Below, piece after piece: positions 1 through 12,359 of a stretch of 64,000 nucleotides of DNA; the first letter of the stretch is position 1, and every line of letters begins with the position of its first letter. A model generated the notes under the pieces. That model worked only from the letters and a program-made list of their open reading frames with translations, had not been told where the DNA came from and made no database searches. The position numbers and the translations under genes were made by a program. The stretch lies in contig CP136063.1 of the NCBI GenBank assembly GCA_032622095.1, forward strand, positions 10,147,814 to 10,211,813, read 5' to 3'. This stretch comes from Siphonodentalium dalli (Eukaryota; Mollusca; Scaphopoda; Gadilida; Siphonodentaliidae).

Positions 1-1290
1 AATTTAAAATTAAACATAAAATCGAAAAGATGGATGTACAAGGAGCATGGTTACCTTCGCTCGTATATACAGGGTGGGATAACACGATTACCGTTTATAT
101 ATGGCTAAGGACGTGAATTTTGAGATATTCAGCCCAATATAGTTTGCAACAGAATCGCGAGTATATATATGGTTCGAAAACCACCTTAGTTGCGGACAAG
201 AAATACGCTCCTTACATGTGTCGATTGCGAGTTCTGTCGACATGTATATGTCGTGGGGTATATCACCATGGCAAATGCATTCGAACCGGCGTCATTTGCA
301 CTTCAATTCTACTGAAAAACAGAGCAAATCTTAAGTGCGGTTTGAAACCCCCGGGTACACCGATGTATAGTTTAGTTCTGAATATTCTGAGTTTTACGTC
401 ATATTTTCGGACAAGTGTCACGTTTGTCATAGTACCATAATATGCAATTATAATGATACGTTAAATGCAATATTTATGACCAAAAAATCTTGGTGAATTT
501 ATCTTTTTATATATTTTAAAATATTATTTTGCGAAAACCCGTGCCAATGAATTTTCTTAAATATATATGCAAGACTGAAAAACAAAGTGAAAATATTGTA
601 TCCATAAGTTGTTATGGACCCTTTTTGGTCGGGGTTTTGTTTTCGTGCTATTATTATAGCAGAAAAAGTCACATCGTCGTTGTACTGATTACAATTCATC
701 CAAGCAAAAAGGGACCCAATCTACAAAGAGACCGCCAAACAATAGGCTGATAATTGTCATAATTACATAACGAGTAGTTAGATGTCTGTCTCGATAATGC
801 ATGGTTTGTTCATTGCCATCGATTACATAGCGGGATTAAGTATCTCGATACTGTAGACGGACAGTACAAATACACAGGTTGTTGTTCGTTTTATTTTTGT
901 GACTATAGAATGCCTGAATTTAAATGAGATATACTGAGTAGATATAACGTTAAAAATATATCTTTAATAACACCATCAAAGATATGGAAAAGTTATGCAT
1001 GTAGTATGTTTTTTCCAGGAGAGCAAAATGTATATGTTAGTGTTATTTCTGTTCTAGGTTCATGCTTTCGTTTTCAGAAATGTGTGAAGACCATGTAATA
1101 AAGAGCGTTTTCTAATATGATAATACTATCCTGTTGAATTGACGCTTTTCTTTTCACGTGTATTGTCCTGATAATTGTCGTGTATCAATGGCGGCAATTA
1201 TTTGTCCTTCATATTTTTGCTGCATGTGCAGAGACTGTATTTTCAAGGTGTTGGCCGGTAATTGTGTATGGATATGTAAGTATCAGCATA
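1..1290. other. Unassigned AT-rich DNA
   Basis: No convincing gene, RNA or transposon end was recognised. The open frames are short (about 106 codons at most), have no recognisable domain and look like chance frames in AT-rich DNA. Confidence 0.5.
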
Positions 1291-1672
1291 GGCCGTTTTA
1301 ACGGAAAATTTTTACATGCTGCAAGATGAGATGAGTCATTTGCCGATATAGCTATACCAATTGGTTACGATCAGCCGTCGGGAACATGTCATATAAATCA
1401 AATTACTTTGTTTGAACGGAGAATGTTTATTACGGGTAGCGGTCGGCGCGCTTTTTCGGGCTGTGTTCGGGAACATTTTGTGAGATTACTATAAACATTT
1501 TTAACTGAAAATTTCTGCATGCTGCAAGATGCGTCATTTGCCGATTTAGCAATACCAAATTTATGACGATTGGACTTCGGGAACATGTCATATAAATCAA
1601 ATTACTACCGAGGGGTATCGACCCCACTATAAATATTTGAGTATAAAGTTTGAACGGAGAATGTTTATTATT
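1291..1672. repeat. Diverged tandem duplication, two copies of about 200 bp
   Basis: The block at about 1294-1436 recurs at about 1500-1672. Both contain a stretch on a poor-dyad theme (ATGCTGCAAGATG, then GTCATTTGCCGAT), then GGGAACATGTCATATAAATC and finally TTTGAACGGAGAATGTTTAT. The second copy has an extra ~35 bp before its last segment. No coding meaning is visible. Confidence 0.7.
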
Positions 1673-1879
1673 GTTGCATCGTTCCTGTTCTAGGTATGTC
1701 TTTTTTGATGATTTTGTTTTCGAGACATAATCATTGATGAAATTTACATGGAGAAATCTTGATATTTACATGGAGAAATCTTGATATTTTTTTTCACTAA
1801 ATATTGTAAATTATCTTACACTTTTTTTTTGTAAAAGATTAATTAAAATGGTAAATAAATCTAGATTGGTTTATCATTG

Positions 1880-2840
1880 ATATTTCCCGATGTTTCAAAC
1901 GTGATCAGAGCGTGTTCAAACGCGATCAGAGCGTGTTCAGATTCGAGAATATATTTTACCGCGGCGTGCCAAGCCCCGGCCGCCAGCGATGCCTCCGTGT
2001 TCAGCCATGTTCCTCCGTGTTCCCTCGTGTTCATCCGTGTTCATGTCGCGGTCACCTGTGTTATGGCCGCGGTCACCCGTGGTCATAGCGTCGATGTTCC
2101 GTATTCAAACGTGATCAAGGTTTGTTTATAACTAAACGGACATTGATACCAGAACCATTCTTAATTGAAACTAAATTGAACATTTATCAAAGGTCCCGTC
2201 AAGATATTTTCGATCAGAAGGTGTAAATCTATAAAATTCAATAAATATATATAGTCATATGTTCCTGTCAAAATACTCGAGTTATTTAGTATTAAGTTAC
2301 CACCCTGCTTGAAATAATGCATGTGTATCGGTACAATTCCGACTCCCATATATTATTTATTTTTCTGAGTAATCGCGCTATATTGGTATCTTTACTTTTT
2401 CTGGGCCAATTTTCACAATCGACGGGTTGAATTTCGATGAAATTTCCGTTAAATAAAATGGTGCTGCTCATTTGCTAATTTGAGCAGAAATTTCGAGAAT
2501 ATATTTTGGACTAGGGAGGTGATAACTAATTACGTAACTCACACCGCGAGCTCCGCCACCGCGGCGTGCCAAGCGATGGCCGCTAGCGATGGCTCCGTGT
2601 TCAGCCATGTTCCTCCGTGTTCATGTCGCGGTCACCTGTGTTATGGCCGTGGTCACCAGTGGTCATAGCGTGGATGTTCCGTGTTCAAACGTGATCAATT
2701 GGCCGTGGTCACCCGTTCGTCGTACCGTGATCATAGCGTGGACGTTCCGTGTTCAAACGTGATCAGAGCGTGTTCAAACGTGATCAGAGCGTGTTCATAA
2801 TCGGAACACGATTGAACACGTTTACCCAGATTGTGTTCTT
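1880..2840. repeat. GC-richer repeat cluster, two blocks
   Basis: Blocks at about 1895-2125 and 2490-2800 share the order TTCGAGAATATATTTT, CCGCGGCGTGCCAAGC, a run of CCGTGTTC words, GTCGCGGTCACCTGTGTTAT and TTCAAACGTGATCAGAGCG. The base composition is clearly more GC-rich than the surroundings. The short words GTGTTC and CGTGATCA are repeated many times within each block. The short frames here are shadows of the repeat. Confidence 0.65.
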
Positions 2841-3059
2841 AGCGAGTTCAGATTTTGAACACGGAAAAACCACGGAAAAATCGCGCGTGGTCTTCCGTGG
2901 ACATGTAAAAAACCACGGGCCTTATACTGTAACTTGTTTAACATCTTCGACTTGCTTTAAATTTAATTTATTTTCATGAAAAGGAATAATATGGTTGTAA
3001 ATATAGAAGGCAGATGACTCTTCTACCCGAGAGGTCTAGATTTCTTGGACACGGTCGTT

Positions 3060-3370
3060 AGACGCAACGCCAAGCTCGGTTAGTCTTTGGATGGTTGACT
3101 GGGTTGGGTTTCCGGGTGATGCCAATGTTCGGTGCAACTTACGCACTTCTCACTCTCTCGTCCCGTTACACTGGGGGCTCGTCTGGCCATTAGAGGACTG
3201 TCATGATACAATCTCCAGGTCTCAGCCATTAGATGCTTTGTCTGATCACCGAGGTTAAGTAACGTCAAGCTCGGTTAGTCCTTGGATGGGTGACCGGCTT
3301 GGAATTATGGTGCTGTTACATTTCGGTGCGAATCCATCACTTCTTGCTCTCAGTCTCATTCTGTTACGGT
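3060..3370 (+). pseudogene. Two decayed 5S rRNA-derived copies in tandem (195 bp apart)
   Basis: The stretch at 3239-3316 matches the 3' two-thirds of metazoan 5S rRNA: GATCACCGAGGTTAAGTAAC, then AAGCTCGGTTAGTCCTTGG, GATGGGTGACCGGC and GGTGCTGT. The box A to box C promoter region is therefore largely kept. A shorter, more mutated copy starts near 3066 with the same AAGCTCGGTTAGT core. The 3' flanks of the two copies also align (TTCGGTGC..., then ACTTCT.GCTCTC), with core-to-core distance of 195 bp. The 5' third of the gene is not recognisable and no T-run terminator follows, so I call these pseudogenes or pieces of a 5S-derived SINE rather than working genes. Confidence 0.75.
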
Positions 3371-4680
3371 AGTATTAATTATACTGTACAATCGTCATGC
3401 TAATTTGCTATTGCTATTTTGCATGTTTTTAAATAATACTTGATTCATACATGTATCTGTTATGTAATTCAGCAAGCGAAACATTAAATTATATTTGAAA
3501 TAGCAATGTTTTGTGGTCATTTGTGAAATAACCATGGCCAGATGGCACAACTTGTGGTAAATTCATTTTTTTTTTATTTCAATTCAAGCTCGAAGTCACT
3601 TTCACTGTCAGCAGTCAGTGTGCGTTTTGTTTTTATTTGGTTTTGTCTGCAATATTTCGCCAGTCAGTGTCGACTTTGCAAGGCTTTGGCTTTAAGCAAT
3701 CTATTCTTAGAATGGATTTCATAAATATGTACACATTGCTTACCTCAGTTGTGTTCATAATCGTAGGTGTTGAGTTATTTAACATGTTTTCAGTGTGAAT
3801 GTTGAGCGGCGAAACATGTCTGTGCACGCAGACATGTTTTTTTTTATGTGTGCGTACTGATACAAACTTATCAAGCAACAAACTCATATTTCTTTCGCTC
3901 GTTGTGAATAGAAATACATGATATACATACATATTATCAATATCATGATTGGATTGGTTCACACCATCAATGAATCAAATGGCTTAAAATAGTTAATATC
4001 TTTGGAACTATATTATGTCTCGACCAATGCCTCATCACCCAATATTTGATTTGGGACACACTAAAGTTGTATGAATCTATGATGAATTCGATTTATTTAA
4101 AAGGACTCTGCGATCTATCAATCTATCGGAACTTATAGTTTTCGTTTGTCGGCTTTGCACTTTGAGAATATTCCATCCAACTTTTAGGCGGAAACACCGA
4201 TAGAAAATTGAAGAAAATATCTAAACACCCAGTGGGGCCTCTAAAATCCTCTTTCGGGGCAAATATTTTTATAAAATATGTAAACAAAGTTTGTTCATGC
4301 AATTTGATTATTTAACTTTTTGTTAAACTTCAGTGCTCAGATTCACAATTTTTAATATCTTTGGCTTGTATTAAAGACATTATTTGCCCATATATAATAA
4401 AGTACATGTATAACTAACGTGTGCCGACAAGAATTATTTATCAAAGTTTTCGCTCTTGGTCATTTTGATAAATTACACTAACTTCGCTGCCGATCGAGGT
4501 GGGAATTAATCAAAACAAAATGGCGGCCGTTGCCAACAATAGAATTTTGGACTCCGCTGACCCTGGCTGACCCTTCAGTTATGAATAAATTATCCATTTT
4601 AGGTAATTTTATCTATGTTTAGCTTGGGCCGAAAAAGTCGATTAGTATATCTCATATTCGCATACGTATACCCTGGTGGC
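3371..4680. other. Unassigned intergenic DNA
   Basis: No gene or element end was recognised. A GC-rich hairpin (CCGCGGC, TTC loop, GCCGCGG) lies just beyond, near 4690, at the edge of the next repeat. Confidence 0.45.
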
Positions 4681-4699
4681 TTCGCTTCCGCGGCTTCGC

Positions 4700-5945
4700 C
4701 GCGGGAGAGCAGGCGCTATAACTCGGTCACGCTTTTGGCGCGTTTATAACTTTTTAACCACGCGTCCAATGTGGCCCAAATTTGTACCACTGCCTATCGT
4801 GTGTCATAAAGAGGTGACTCACCAAATTTCACGCTGATTGGACCGAGAAAACGTGAGATCTAACATGGTCCCCAAATGCAGTATCTGCACTCAAGTAGAC
4901 ACTATTTCTTATGACGTTTGTCCAAATGACGTCATTGACGTCGAACACAAACCAACACATGCTTTGCTATTGTAGGCGAAACTTCCATGCGCTCAATCAA
5001 AGCGTTGTTTGAAATAAGCGCTAACTTAATGTGTCAGTTCAGGTACATTGTGAATTTAGATAACGAATGTTGATTTTGTCGCGGAAGTGCATGTATAGTG
5101 GGGTGTAGTCAAGGCTCGAACGTTCTACCGTCGTTGGGAATGGGTGGATGTAGTGGGGTGCAGAGTCATGACTCGAACGTTCGTCGTTGGGCATGGGTGC
5201 TAATATGGTATTTTAATTCGCCAGCTGGGTTTAAACATAAGTAAATAATGCTGTCTTTGATACGAAAGTTGTGCATTGAGTGTGGTATCGAAGGAGTACC
5301 GGTATACACGGAAGATGGCGAATGGACAGTCTGACCTCCCGCCATGCGTGTGTATAACTCGGTCACGCATTTGGCGCGTTTATAACTTTTCAATCATGCG
5401 TGCAATGTGGCCCAAATTTGTACCACGGCCTATCATGTGTCGTATAAGATGACTCACCAAATTTCAATTCGATTGGTCAAAGCAAACCTGAGATCTAACA
5501 TGGTCCCGAAATGCAGAATTTGCACTCAAGTATAGACACGCAAACCCACATTAGCTTTGCTATTGTCGACGAAACTTCCATGCGCGCTAACAGCGTTGTT
5601 GGACATATGCGCTAAATTAATTTGTCAGTTCAGGTTGAGTGTGAATAGAAGTAACAAATGTTGATTGTGTCATGAAAATGCATGTAGTGGATGTAGAGTC
5701 GAGACTCGAACGCTCTACCATCGTTGGAAATGGGGACTAATATGGTATTTTAATTTGCCAGTTCGGTGTGAACATAAGTAAGGAATGCTGTCTTTGTTAT
5801 GAAAGTTGTGCGGAAGATGGCGAATGAACCATCTGTCGGACCTCCCGTCAGTGGGTATACCGTTCAGTAGATTCGCCGGAACTCGGTTAGAATAACCACA
5901 TTCCCGAGCCGGGACTAATACAGTGTAAACAATACTGCCCACGCT
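4700..5945. repeat. Direct repeat of about 640 bp, two copies
   Basis: The first copy begins near 4706 and the second near 5346. Both carry, in the same order: AACTCGGTCACGC, GGCGCGTTTATAACTTTT, CAATGTGGCCCAAATTTGTA, GACTCACCAAATTTCA, GATCTAACATGGTCCC, AACTTCCATGCGC, GACTCGAACG and TAATATGGTATTTTAATT. The 'CCAAATTTCA...GATTGG' core resembles a word type common in invertebrate interspersed repeats. There is no coding signal. Confidence 0.75.
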
Positions 5946-5989
5946 AATTAATGCTCTTTTAATGTTTCAGTTGAGTGTAAATCTGATGA

Positions 5990-6515
5990 AAGAATGTTTA
6001 AAAGATAAAAATGTGCGCGAAGCGCGCTTTGTTTAAGGCCCCTCCATCGCTAAATAAGGGCTCCCGATTGGAGCCTGTTTCAGTTAGTATATAGTAATAA
6101 AGTAAAATATCTTGATTGTTGCGTTCTGTGTGTGCATGCATATACAGGTATATATGTGGGTTGGGGAGAGCGGGGGATACAGTTTTATTTCAAATAAAGT
6201 GTTCCCAAAAATGGGCCTGTGATCCTTAGGTTACATGATGAATGCAGACTCCCAAGGGGATCCGTTTAAGATCAAAATGTGCCGTATATAGTAATATTTA
6301 AAGTAATATGCTAATTTTGTTTCGTTCAATATGTGCATGCGTATGTGGGGTGGGTATTTGTAGAAATACAGTTTTAGTGAAATAAAGTGTTCCATCGCGC
6401 ATCCAGTGACAAAAAATAGAAGCATGACCATTACATTTCTTATATAGAATTTGTTCACTAGAAAGTAACACAGAGCATTTGTATACCCGTCATTTTGTGA
6501 CGGGCAACCCCCTAG
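5990..6515. repeat. Diverged duplication, two copies about 240 bp apart
   Basis: Segments at about 6005-6210 and 6268-6395 share AAGAT.AAAATGTG, TATATAGTAATA, GTGCATGC, GGGTTGGGG or GGGGTGGG, and ATACAGTTTTA followed by AAATAAAGTGTTCC. A hairpin, CCCGTCA-TTTTG-TGACGGG, lies at 6486-6504 right before the next element. Confidence 0.55.
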
Positions 6516-6518
6516 TAA

Positions 6519-6986
6519 ACTAATAAATATGAACTGAAGAACCCTGTCCGGAAAGGGTTTTATCAATTAATATTGATTTTATTTCGAATATTTTATTGGG
6601 CCCGTTTATGTGTCTATTTTTAGAACAGACCATTCGGGTGATACCATATAGCGATAGAGAGCATTATGCGGTCCCTATGGCTAGGTACCGAACGCCAAAT
6701 GTCCCAGATTGATTGGTTGTATGCGATAATGAGTATAATTAATGTTTATTTGCGACAAAATTACACCATAAAACTTCTGGTCTCTGTTAACAGTAACCAC
6801 TATTGTTCGTTAGCTAAACAACCACACCTTTTTAAAACAGAACATATTCGAAATTAAATCAATATTAATCGATAGAAGCATTTCCGGACAGGAGTCTTCG
6901 ATTCAGATATAATATTTTATACCCCGGTAACTATATAATACACGTTTACAAAGAGATAGTCCACCTTTCAAGTGATAATCCACCTT
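6519..6986 (-). mobile_element. TTAA-A element, copy truncated at one end
   Basis: This matches the ~520-bp TTAA-A family from the ATGAACTGAAGA region to the terminal GATAGTCCACCT. The other end (about 70 bp) is missing and replaced by unrelated sequence with a hairpin. The terminal motif appears twice (ending at 6966 and again near 6981), so a second short fragment of the same end follows. It belongs to the diverged subfamily B, which carries AGACACATAAAC-type sequence in the middle. Confidence 0.8.
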
Positions 6987-6989
6987 TAA

Positions 6990-7312
6990 ATAATGTAAGA
7001 AAAGATTATAAAAATATCCAAACCTATTATTTTTATAATATTTTCTTACATTCTTTAAAAAAAAAAAAAAAAAAATTATAATTTTTTATTACATTAGACA
7101 CCAAAGTTTATCATTTTGTTCTGCTGTTTTTTTAATCAATTTTATCATCTTTTCTTATATTCTTTTTTAGCATTATTTCTTAAATTCTTTAACAATTTGT
7201 TATCATTTTTTTCTTACATTTGTTAACAATTATAAAAAACTAATATATAATGTGCTAGGCCAATTCATTCTCTTATATATGCGAGGCGACCTATAAGAGA
7301 ATGCATTGACAC
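6990..7312 (+). mobile_element. TTAA-B element remnant with a collapsed palindrome
   Basis: AT-rich sequence made of TTCTTACATTCTTTAACAAT-like words, the interior of the TTAA-B family, runs into a palindrome at 7259-7312. That palindrome is shortened. It reads GGCCAATTCATTCTCTTATA, GCGAGGCGACCTAT, then directly ATAAGAGAATGCATTG, so about 15 bp of one stem near the centre are deleted. The outer ends are not recognisable. Confidence 0.7.
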
Positions 7313-7895
7313 AGAGTTTTCACATTTACAGTTATGTTGGATGGGCGACGTTAGAAGTTTTATCAATCTAAACCTCCCCATTATCTGAACATTTCACACC
7401 AATGTTTAGGAATCCTGTCGCGCTTGTTTTATCTTTCGTCTGCTCATATTACATGAACATACCTCAAAAATAATAGACCATTCTAAGGTATATGTGTATA
7501 ACCGAATGGGAGATTACATTTAGTATAAAGGGCTAATTAATTCATATCACGTGCATTGAGATACTTCGAATTGCGCATACTATAGAGAATGTACCAGGAT
7601 GTATCTGGATATTATGATACCCGTATGCATGCCTACGTGCCGAGCGTCTCTCAGTCATATGCACATTGTGAATACCGGGGTGTAATGATCATTTCATGCA
7701 TCGATGTGTAGGGCAGTGAGTACTCCGGCATTGTCCAATCTGGAATAATGTGCCACTTATCTTTTATATGTCAACAATGTGTTTTAAATTACATCGTGTT
7801 ATCACCCATGAAGTACGCGCAATCGTAAATATATACTTCTGAATTCGCGGGACGAATTAATCGCGATAAACACAATAGAGACCATTCGCAAAAAC
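7313..7895. other. Unassigned DNA
   Basis: I see no gene here. A short piece near 7496-7535 (TATAACCGA.TGGGA, then CATTTAGTA) resembles one near 39899-39945, suggesting a small dispersed repeat. Confidence 0.4.
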
Positions 7896-8084
7896 CACTA
7901 TTACGATTACGGATAGGATATATTGTCCTAGTAAGGTGGACATACCACTATTACGATTACGGATATGATATATTGTCCTAGTAAGGTGGACATACCACTA
8001 TTACGATTACGGATATGATATATTGTCCTAGTAAGGTGGACATACCACTATTACGATTACGGATAGGATATATTGTCTTAGTAA
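7896..8084. repeat. 50-bp tandem repeat, about 4 units
   Basis: The unit contains CACTATTACGATTACGGATA and ATTGTCCTAGTAAGGTGGA. Units 2 and 3 are identical, and units 1 and 4 differ at a few bases (GATAGGATA versus GATATGATA). Confidence 0.95.
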
Positions 8085-8142
8085 GTTTAACATCACAATT
8101 TACCTATGATGGTTATTTAGTGAGACGACATATGCCCCACTT

Positions 8143-8876
8143 TATTAAGTTACACATTATATTAAGTTACACATTATATTAAGTTACACATTATATTAAG
8201 TTACACATTATATTAAGTTACACATTATATTAAGTTACACATTATATTCAGTTACACATTATATTAAGTTACACATTATATTCAGTTACACATTATATTC
8301 AGTTACACATTATATTAAGTTACACATTATATTAAGTTACACATTATATTCAGTTACACATTATATTCAGTTACACATTATATTCAGTTACACATTATAT
8401 TCAGTTACACATTATATTAAGTTACACATTATATTAAGTTACACATTATATTAAGTTACACATTATATTAAGTTACACATTATATTAAGTTCCACATTAT
8501 ATTCAGTTACGCATTATATTCAGTTACACATTATATTAAGTTACACATTATATTAAGTTCCACATTATATTAAGTTACACATTATATTAAGTTACACATT
8601 ATATTCAGTTACACATTATATTCAGTTACACATTATATTCAGTTACACATTATATTCAGTTACACATTATATTCAGTTACACATTATATTCAGTTACACA
8701 TTATATTCAGTTACACATTATATTAAGTTACACATTATATTAAGTTACACATTATATTCAGTTACACATTATATTCAGTTACACATTATATTAAGTTACA
8801 CATTATATTCAGTTACACATTATATTCAGTTACACATTATATTCAGTTACACATTATATTCAGTTACACATTATAT
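8143..8876. repeat. 17-bp satellite, about 43 units
   Basis: The repeated unit is TTAAGTTACACATTATA or TTCAGTTACACATTATA. The two variants differ at one base (A or C at the third position) and are interleaved in runs. A few units carry TTCCAC or TTACGC. There are no spacers, so this is a satellite and not a CRISPR array. Confidence 0.95.
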
Positions 8877-8937
8877 TTGATGGAAAAAGTAATGGATGTC
8901 TCTTTCAGATCCCATGTTCTTATCCGTGTGTTATACA

Positions 8938-9458
8938 CAGGGTCCGCGCTGGACCGAAATTTACTTTTGCCAAATGATATCCCGGATAGTATGATTTTCT
9001 GCAACATTAATTTGTATGTTTCGACACCCGCTGTTTGAACGACCTTTTATATCGACAAAAAAGCAGTTTGTTAATAATTAGTTATACTCGCATCTATTTT
9101 GGGGTTTATCATACAACAATAAGCTAATCACAGAACAATGCAATGGTAGAAGGGTTTTTCCATCAGAAGGGCACATCACAGGAGGATTAGTAATCACTTC
9201 AACAATCAGTACTAACGCTATGAGGTTAACTGTATCTTAATAGAGGTGTTAACTTTCCCTAAACCTTATAAAACACCACTAATATAATTATGTTTTAAGA
9301 GTATCCTGAAATGAATGGTAATGATGACCAATATTTTTCAAATTGGTTGAGGAATTAAAAAGTGACTTGCCAAAACTTTTGCCAAATGAAAATATTGTTT
9401 GCCAAATGTGAATTATTTTTGCCATTGGCCAATTTGGCAAGTGGCAGCGCGAACCCTG
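8938..9458. mobile_element. hAT-type MITE, 521 bp, with 8-bp target duplication
   Basis: The element starts CAGGGTCCGCGCTG and ends CAGCGCGAACCCTG, inverted termini with one mismatch. The same 8 bases, GTTATACA, lie directly before it (8930-8937) and after it (9459-9466). CAGGG-type ends with an 8-bp duplication are characteristic of the hAT superfamily. Inside both ends are TTTGCCAAATG words. No transposase frame is present, so it is non-autonomous. The left flank touches the 17-bp satellite within about 55 bp. Confidence 0.9.
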
Positions 9459-9679
9459 GTTATACACTACATGGATAATGTTAGAGCGCCCACAAGCAGG
9501 ACCGGTAACACATTCTAAACACATCTGCACATAATTCAACTGGGTGAGGTATAATACGTCTCGCATAAGAACCCCCGTGCGTAAAGATCGAATGTTGGCC
9601 TATACTGGCAGGATATTTCCATATCCGTAATCGTATTCGTGATTTTGCGAAAGGTCTCCAATAATGCCAATCATGCCGA

Positions 9680-10610
9680 CAAGGTGATCCACTGCTTCTT
9701 GTCCATGTAAATGCGAATGACGTTGTGTTGAGCCAATGCTTCTAGTCCATGTACATGCGAATGACGTTTTGCTGATCCACTGCTTGTAATCCATGTACAT
9801 GATAATGGCGTTCTGTTGGCCCACTGCTTCTAGTCCATGTACATACGAATTACGTTTTGTTGATCCACTGCTAAGCTTCTAGTTCATATACATGATAATT
9901 ACGTTTTGTTGATCCACTGCTAAGCTTCTAGTTCATATACATGATAATTACGTTTTGTTAATCCACTGCTAAGCTTCTAGTCCATATACATGATAATGGC
10001 GTTTTGTTGATCCGATGCTTCTTGTCCATGTAAATGCGAATGACGTTGTGTTGAGCCAATGCTTGTAATCCATGTACATGATAATTACGTTTTGTTGATC
10101 CACTGCTTGTAATCCATGTACATGATAATTACGTTTTGTTAATCCACTGCTAAGCTTCTAGTCCATATACATGATAATGGCGTTTTGTTGATCCGATGCT
10201 TCTTGTCCATGTACATGCGAATGACGTGTTGTTACCCCACTGCTTCTAATCCATGTACATGATAATGGCGTTCTGTTGGTCCACTGCTTCTAGTCCATGT
10301 ACATGCAAATGACGTTTTGTTTATCCACTGCTTGTAATCCATGTACATGAGAATGACGGTTTGTTGACCCACTGCTTCTAGTGTACATGTATGTACAGGA
10401 TAATGACGTTCTGTTGATTCGCTGCTTCTAGTCCATGTACATTCAAATGACGTTTTGTTTATCCACTACTTCTAGTTCATGTACATGAGAATGATGTTTT
10501 GTTGATCCACTTCTTGTAATCCATGTACATGCGAATGACGTTTAGTTGATCCACTGCTTGTAAATTATTTGTAATCCATGTACATGCGAATGACGTTTTG
10601 TGATGCACAT
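9680..10610. repeat. Minisatellite of about 44-48 bp, roughly 20 units
   Basis: Each unit has TTGATCCACTGCTT, a variable CTAGTCCATGTACATG or GTAATCCATGTACATG, then ATAATGACGTTTTG or a variant. Unit length varies because of small internal duplications such as CTAAGCTTCTAG. The open frames on the minus strand here simply read the repeat. Confidence 0.9.
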
Positions 10611-10768
10611 GTGTATGGATATACAATGTATAAGCAGAACCCTTTGAGCAAGAATATTCTCTATTCCAACCAAATGTCCACAGCGGAGGGTTCCATATCA
10701 TTTACACTTTACAACGCCAAGTCATCCCGATACTAGCCAATACTGATAGAATCAGTGTTTGTCATTAA

Positions 10769-10918
10769 TGGTGGATTATCTCTTTGTAAATATTTATTAT
10801 ATAGTCACTGGGGTATACAATATTAGATATGAATCGAAGACTCATGTTCGGAAATGCTTCTATTGATTAATATTAATTTTATTTCGAATATTGTTTAGTT
10901 AACGAACAATAGTGGTTA
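10769..10918 (+). mobile_element. TTAA-A element, left-end fragment
   Basis: It is preceded by TTAA at 10765-10768 and begins TGGTGGATTATCTCTTTG. It then follows the left arm of the family (GAATCGAAGACTC, TTATTTCGAATATT, TTAGTTAACGAACAATAGTG) and breaks off where another repeat (AGTCCAGTGCATTTATGAG) starts. Confidence 0.85.
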
Positions 10919-12355
10919 TAGTCCAGTGCATTTATGAGAAAATAGGGCTGAACCTCAAAATAATTGCAACACAAAAGATTTTGTGTTATTTTGGTTGGGA
11001 GCATCATAGAGTATACTCAGCTAAAAATCAACAAAAATCTGAACATGCGAAAAGGCCTTTTTGAGGCAAAAAGTGGCGAAAATGATGAAAAATTGGTGAA
11101 AAATGGAGATTAACATTTTTTGTTAAAGATGGATTATCTCTTTAAATAACATATTTTAAATAGTTGCGTGGGTATAAAATAATAGATATGAACTGAAGAC
11201 CCGTGTCCGGAAAAGCTTCTATCAATTAATATTGATTATATTTCGAATATAAAATCGGGCCCATTTATGTTACTATTTTTAGAACCGACCATTCGGATGA
11301 GACCTTATTGCGATATAGAGCACTAGGCTGTTCCCACGGCTACGCAACGAATGTCAAATGTCACAGATTGGTTGTTTGTATTGTTTTGTTCCAACGATAT
11401 AAGCGATAACGAGTATAATTAACATCTATTTGTGACAAAATTGCACAATATAATTTCTGGTCTGTGTTAACAGTAACCACCATTGTTCGTTAGCTGAACA
11501 AACACACCTTTTTAAACCAGAAAATATTCGAAATAAAATTAATATTAATCGATAGAAGCATTTCCGGACAGGAGTTTTCGATTCAAATCTAATATTTTAT
11601 ACCCCGGTAACTATATAATACATGTTTACAAAGAGATAATCCACCTTTAATAACTCTTTGATGTAAACATACAAATTGTTATATTTTCACAATGATAAAC
11701 TGTGGTACAGTTGCATCCAAGATTTTGTATCATTTTATTCTATAAATATTGATTAAATTTTCGAAATTTGGGTCAAAAAGTTTTAAAAATTGCAAAATTC
11801 AGTGAAAACTGAAAAAAGTCTACAATAACTCTTGATGCAGTTGTAAAATTGTCATAACCGGGATTGGACTATTGTTTTTTATTGTTATATCCACAAGTGT
11901 GTGTTTTTTTCATGTTGTTACTACAAGCAAATAATCCAAATAATCAAAATATTTTAGGGTGAAAAGATGTAAAAATGGCAAGAAATCAGAGAAAAATGGA
12001 ATTTGACATTGCATGTTTATGCATTAAAAAATTGCCATAGTTGGACTTGGACTGTATAACTTGTCAGTTATATATGGGATTTTCCATCAATTTTGGGCCA
12101 GGTTGTGCTATCAATGACACTAAGTTGTCCATATCTTGTGGCAAAATAGTGAAAAAAGAGAAAAAATATAGAAATTCATTAAAAAAATATAGAATTATGA
12201 AAAAATAATAAGTCTGGATAGATCGTTCTGATTTTCTGATAAGACATGTGCACCTATTGCTTTTGCAGTCCGTTTTACATTTACAACGAATGATGTTCAG
12301 TAGTTCTTTTGGAGCTGGTGGTTCCTAACATTTGATAGAATTAAGCTGCCCATCC
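10919..12355. repeat. Unclassified repeat, interrupted by a TTAA-A element
   Basis: The start, AGTCCAGTGCATTTATGAG followed by ACCTCAAA.TAATTGCAAC, recurs at 14558-14610, so this is a dispersed repeat of unknown class. It is cut in two by the TTAA-A copy at 11127-11646, which lies at a TTAA. The remainder to 12355 is AT-rich with repeated AAAATG.TGAAAAA words and no coding signal. Confidence 0.55.
11127..11646 (-). mobile_element. TTAA-A element, complete, 520 bp
   Basis: TTAA flanks at 11123-11126 and 11647-11650. Ends are AGATGGATTATCTCTTT and AAAGAGATAATCCACCT. The two ends stay similar for about 130 bp, giving long imperfect inverted repeats. The family's small internal frame is broken here by a TAG after the GTA codons. 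Reading direction is set by that frame. Confidence 0.92.
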
Positions 12356-12359
12356 TTAA

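Noticed and set aside
3239-3316. Functional 5S rRNA gene
   Set aside because: The 5' third is unrecognisable, several normally invariant bases differ and no T-run terminator follows.
8143-8876. Regular short repeats that could suggest a CRISPR array
   Set aside because: The units are directly adjacent with no unique spacers, and the DNA is eukaryotic.
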